Below, piece after piece: positions 63,942-64,000 of a stretch of DNA of 64,000 nucleotides. The position numbers were made by a program, and so were the translations under genes. The notes under the pieces were generated by a model, which was not told the DNA's origin, did no database searches, and worked only from the letters and a program-made list of their open reading frames with translations. The DNA lies in the NCBI GenBank assembly GCA_029861955.1, contig JAOTYK010000001.1, positions 186,001 through 250,000 on the forward strand. Reading direction: 5' to 3'. This stretch comes from Acidobacteriota bacterium. GTDB taxonomy: Bacteria > Acidobacteriota > Polarisedimenticolia > Polarisedimenticolales > Polarisedimenticolaceae. How positions within the stretch are numbered: position 1 is the stretch's first letter; each line of letters opens with the position of its first letter.

Positions 63942-64000
63942 CGCGCCGCGAGGATCGATGACCCTGCTGGAGCATCTCGACGAGCTCCGCAAGCGTCTGT
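63928..64000 (+). CDS. tatC: Sec-independent translocase TatC, 3' end beyond window
   Basis: Only the first 24 codons are present. They contain MTLLEHLDELRKRL, the conserved cytosolic N-terminus of TatC just before its first membrane helix. Translation may start at ATG 63928, overlapping tatA by 14 bp, or at ATG 63958. It is coupled to tatA. Confidence 0.85.
   Translation, partial: MTEPDAPRGSMTLLEHLDELRKRL

Overview
This is a GC-rich (about 60-65%) bacterial chromosome segment. The gene content points to a Gram-negative, heterotrophic, secretion-rich bacterium: LolA, Tat, MltD-like and lipoprotein genes, the futalosine menaquinone gene mqnD, CRTAC1/UnbV-type FG-GAP proteins, DUF4215 Cys-rich repeats, subtilases with TLLWSD hexad tails, and PadR-HAAS and BlaI-M56 regulatory pairs. 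Together these suggest Acidobacteriota (Thermoanaerobaculia- or Polarisedimenticolia-like). That placement is an inference from gene families. No rRNA or tRNA was found to test it.

Layout. 1-6 kb: the end of a large FtsX-type ABC permease, then asparagine synthase and a GT4 glycosyltransferase in an overlapping pair. 5.9-10.5 kb: two divergent FG-GAP/UnbV lipoprotein units (one with a TPR partner) whose start codons lie only 20 bp apart across a shared -10-like sequence. 10.5-12.8 kb: a rhomboid protease and a secreted protein. 12.8-28 kb is an accessory region. It holds a truncated DDE transposase, an IS91-like scrap, a lower-GC 3.6-kb gene for a giant LamG/InlB-repeat protein, a 5.2-kb mosaic subtilase, and an IS3-family element joining two gene fragments. 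It ends with a PadR-HAAS regulatory pair and a low-GC methyltransferase. 28-42 kb: DUF1223 protein, the blaI-M56-cyclophilin operon, MltD-like transglycosylase, a polyferredoxin-TPR fusion, secreted Cys-rich and heme-motif proteins, an S9 peptidase-MBL pair and a methyltransferase. 42-44.5 kb: a subtilase with 25 hexad repeats, then an array of nine TGAGAC/GTCTCA hexamers leading into polA. 44.5-64 kb is mostly housekeeping: polA, an HD-GYP response regulator, a HEAT-cyclophilin lipoprotein, lolA, an HDAC-like deacetylase, ygfZ and mqnD. It continues with a parvulin, an M20 amidohydrolase, an EamA transporter, groESL with a CIRCE operator, an AAA+ ATPase paired with an unknown protein, an S41 protease, tatA and the start of tatC.

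The points most worth following are the TGAGAC operator array in front of polA, the AAA+/unknown two-gene unit beside groESL with an altered Walker A motif, the recurring placement of -10-like boxes 6-9 nt before start codons (probable leaderless transcription), operator dyads embedded in the padR and blaI promoters, and the M56 peptidase whose sensor domain is replaced by a long coiled coil.
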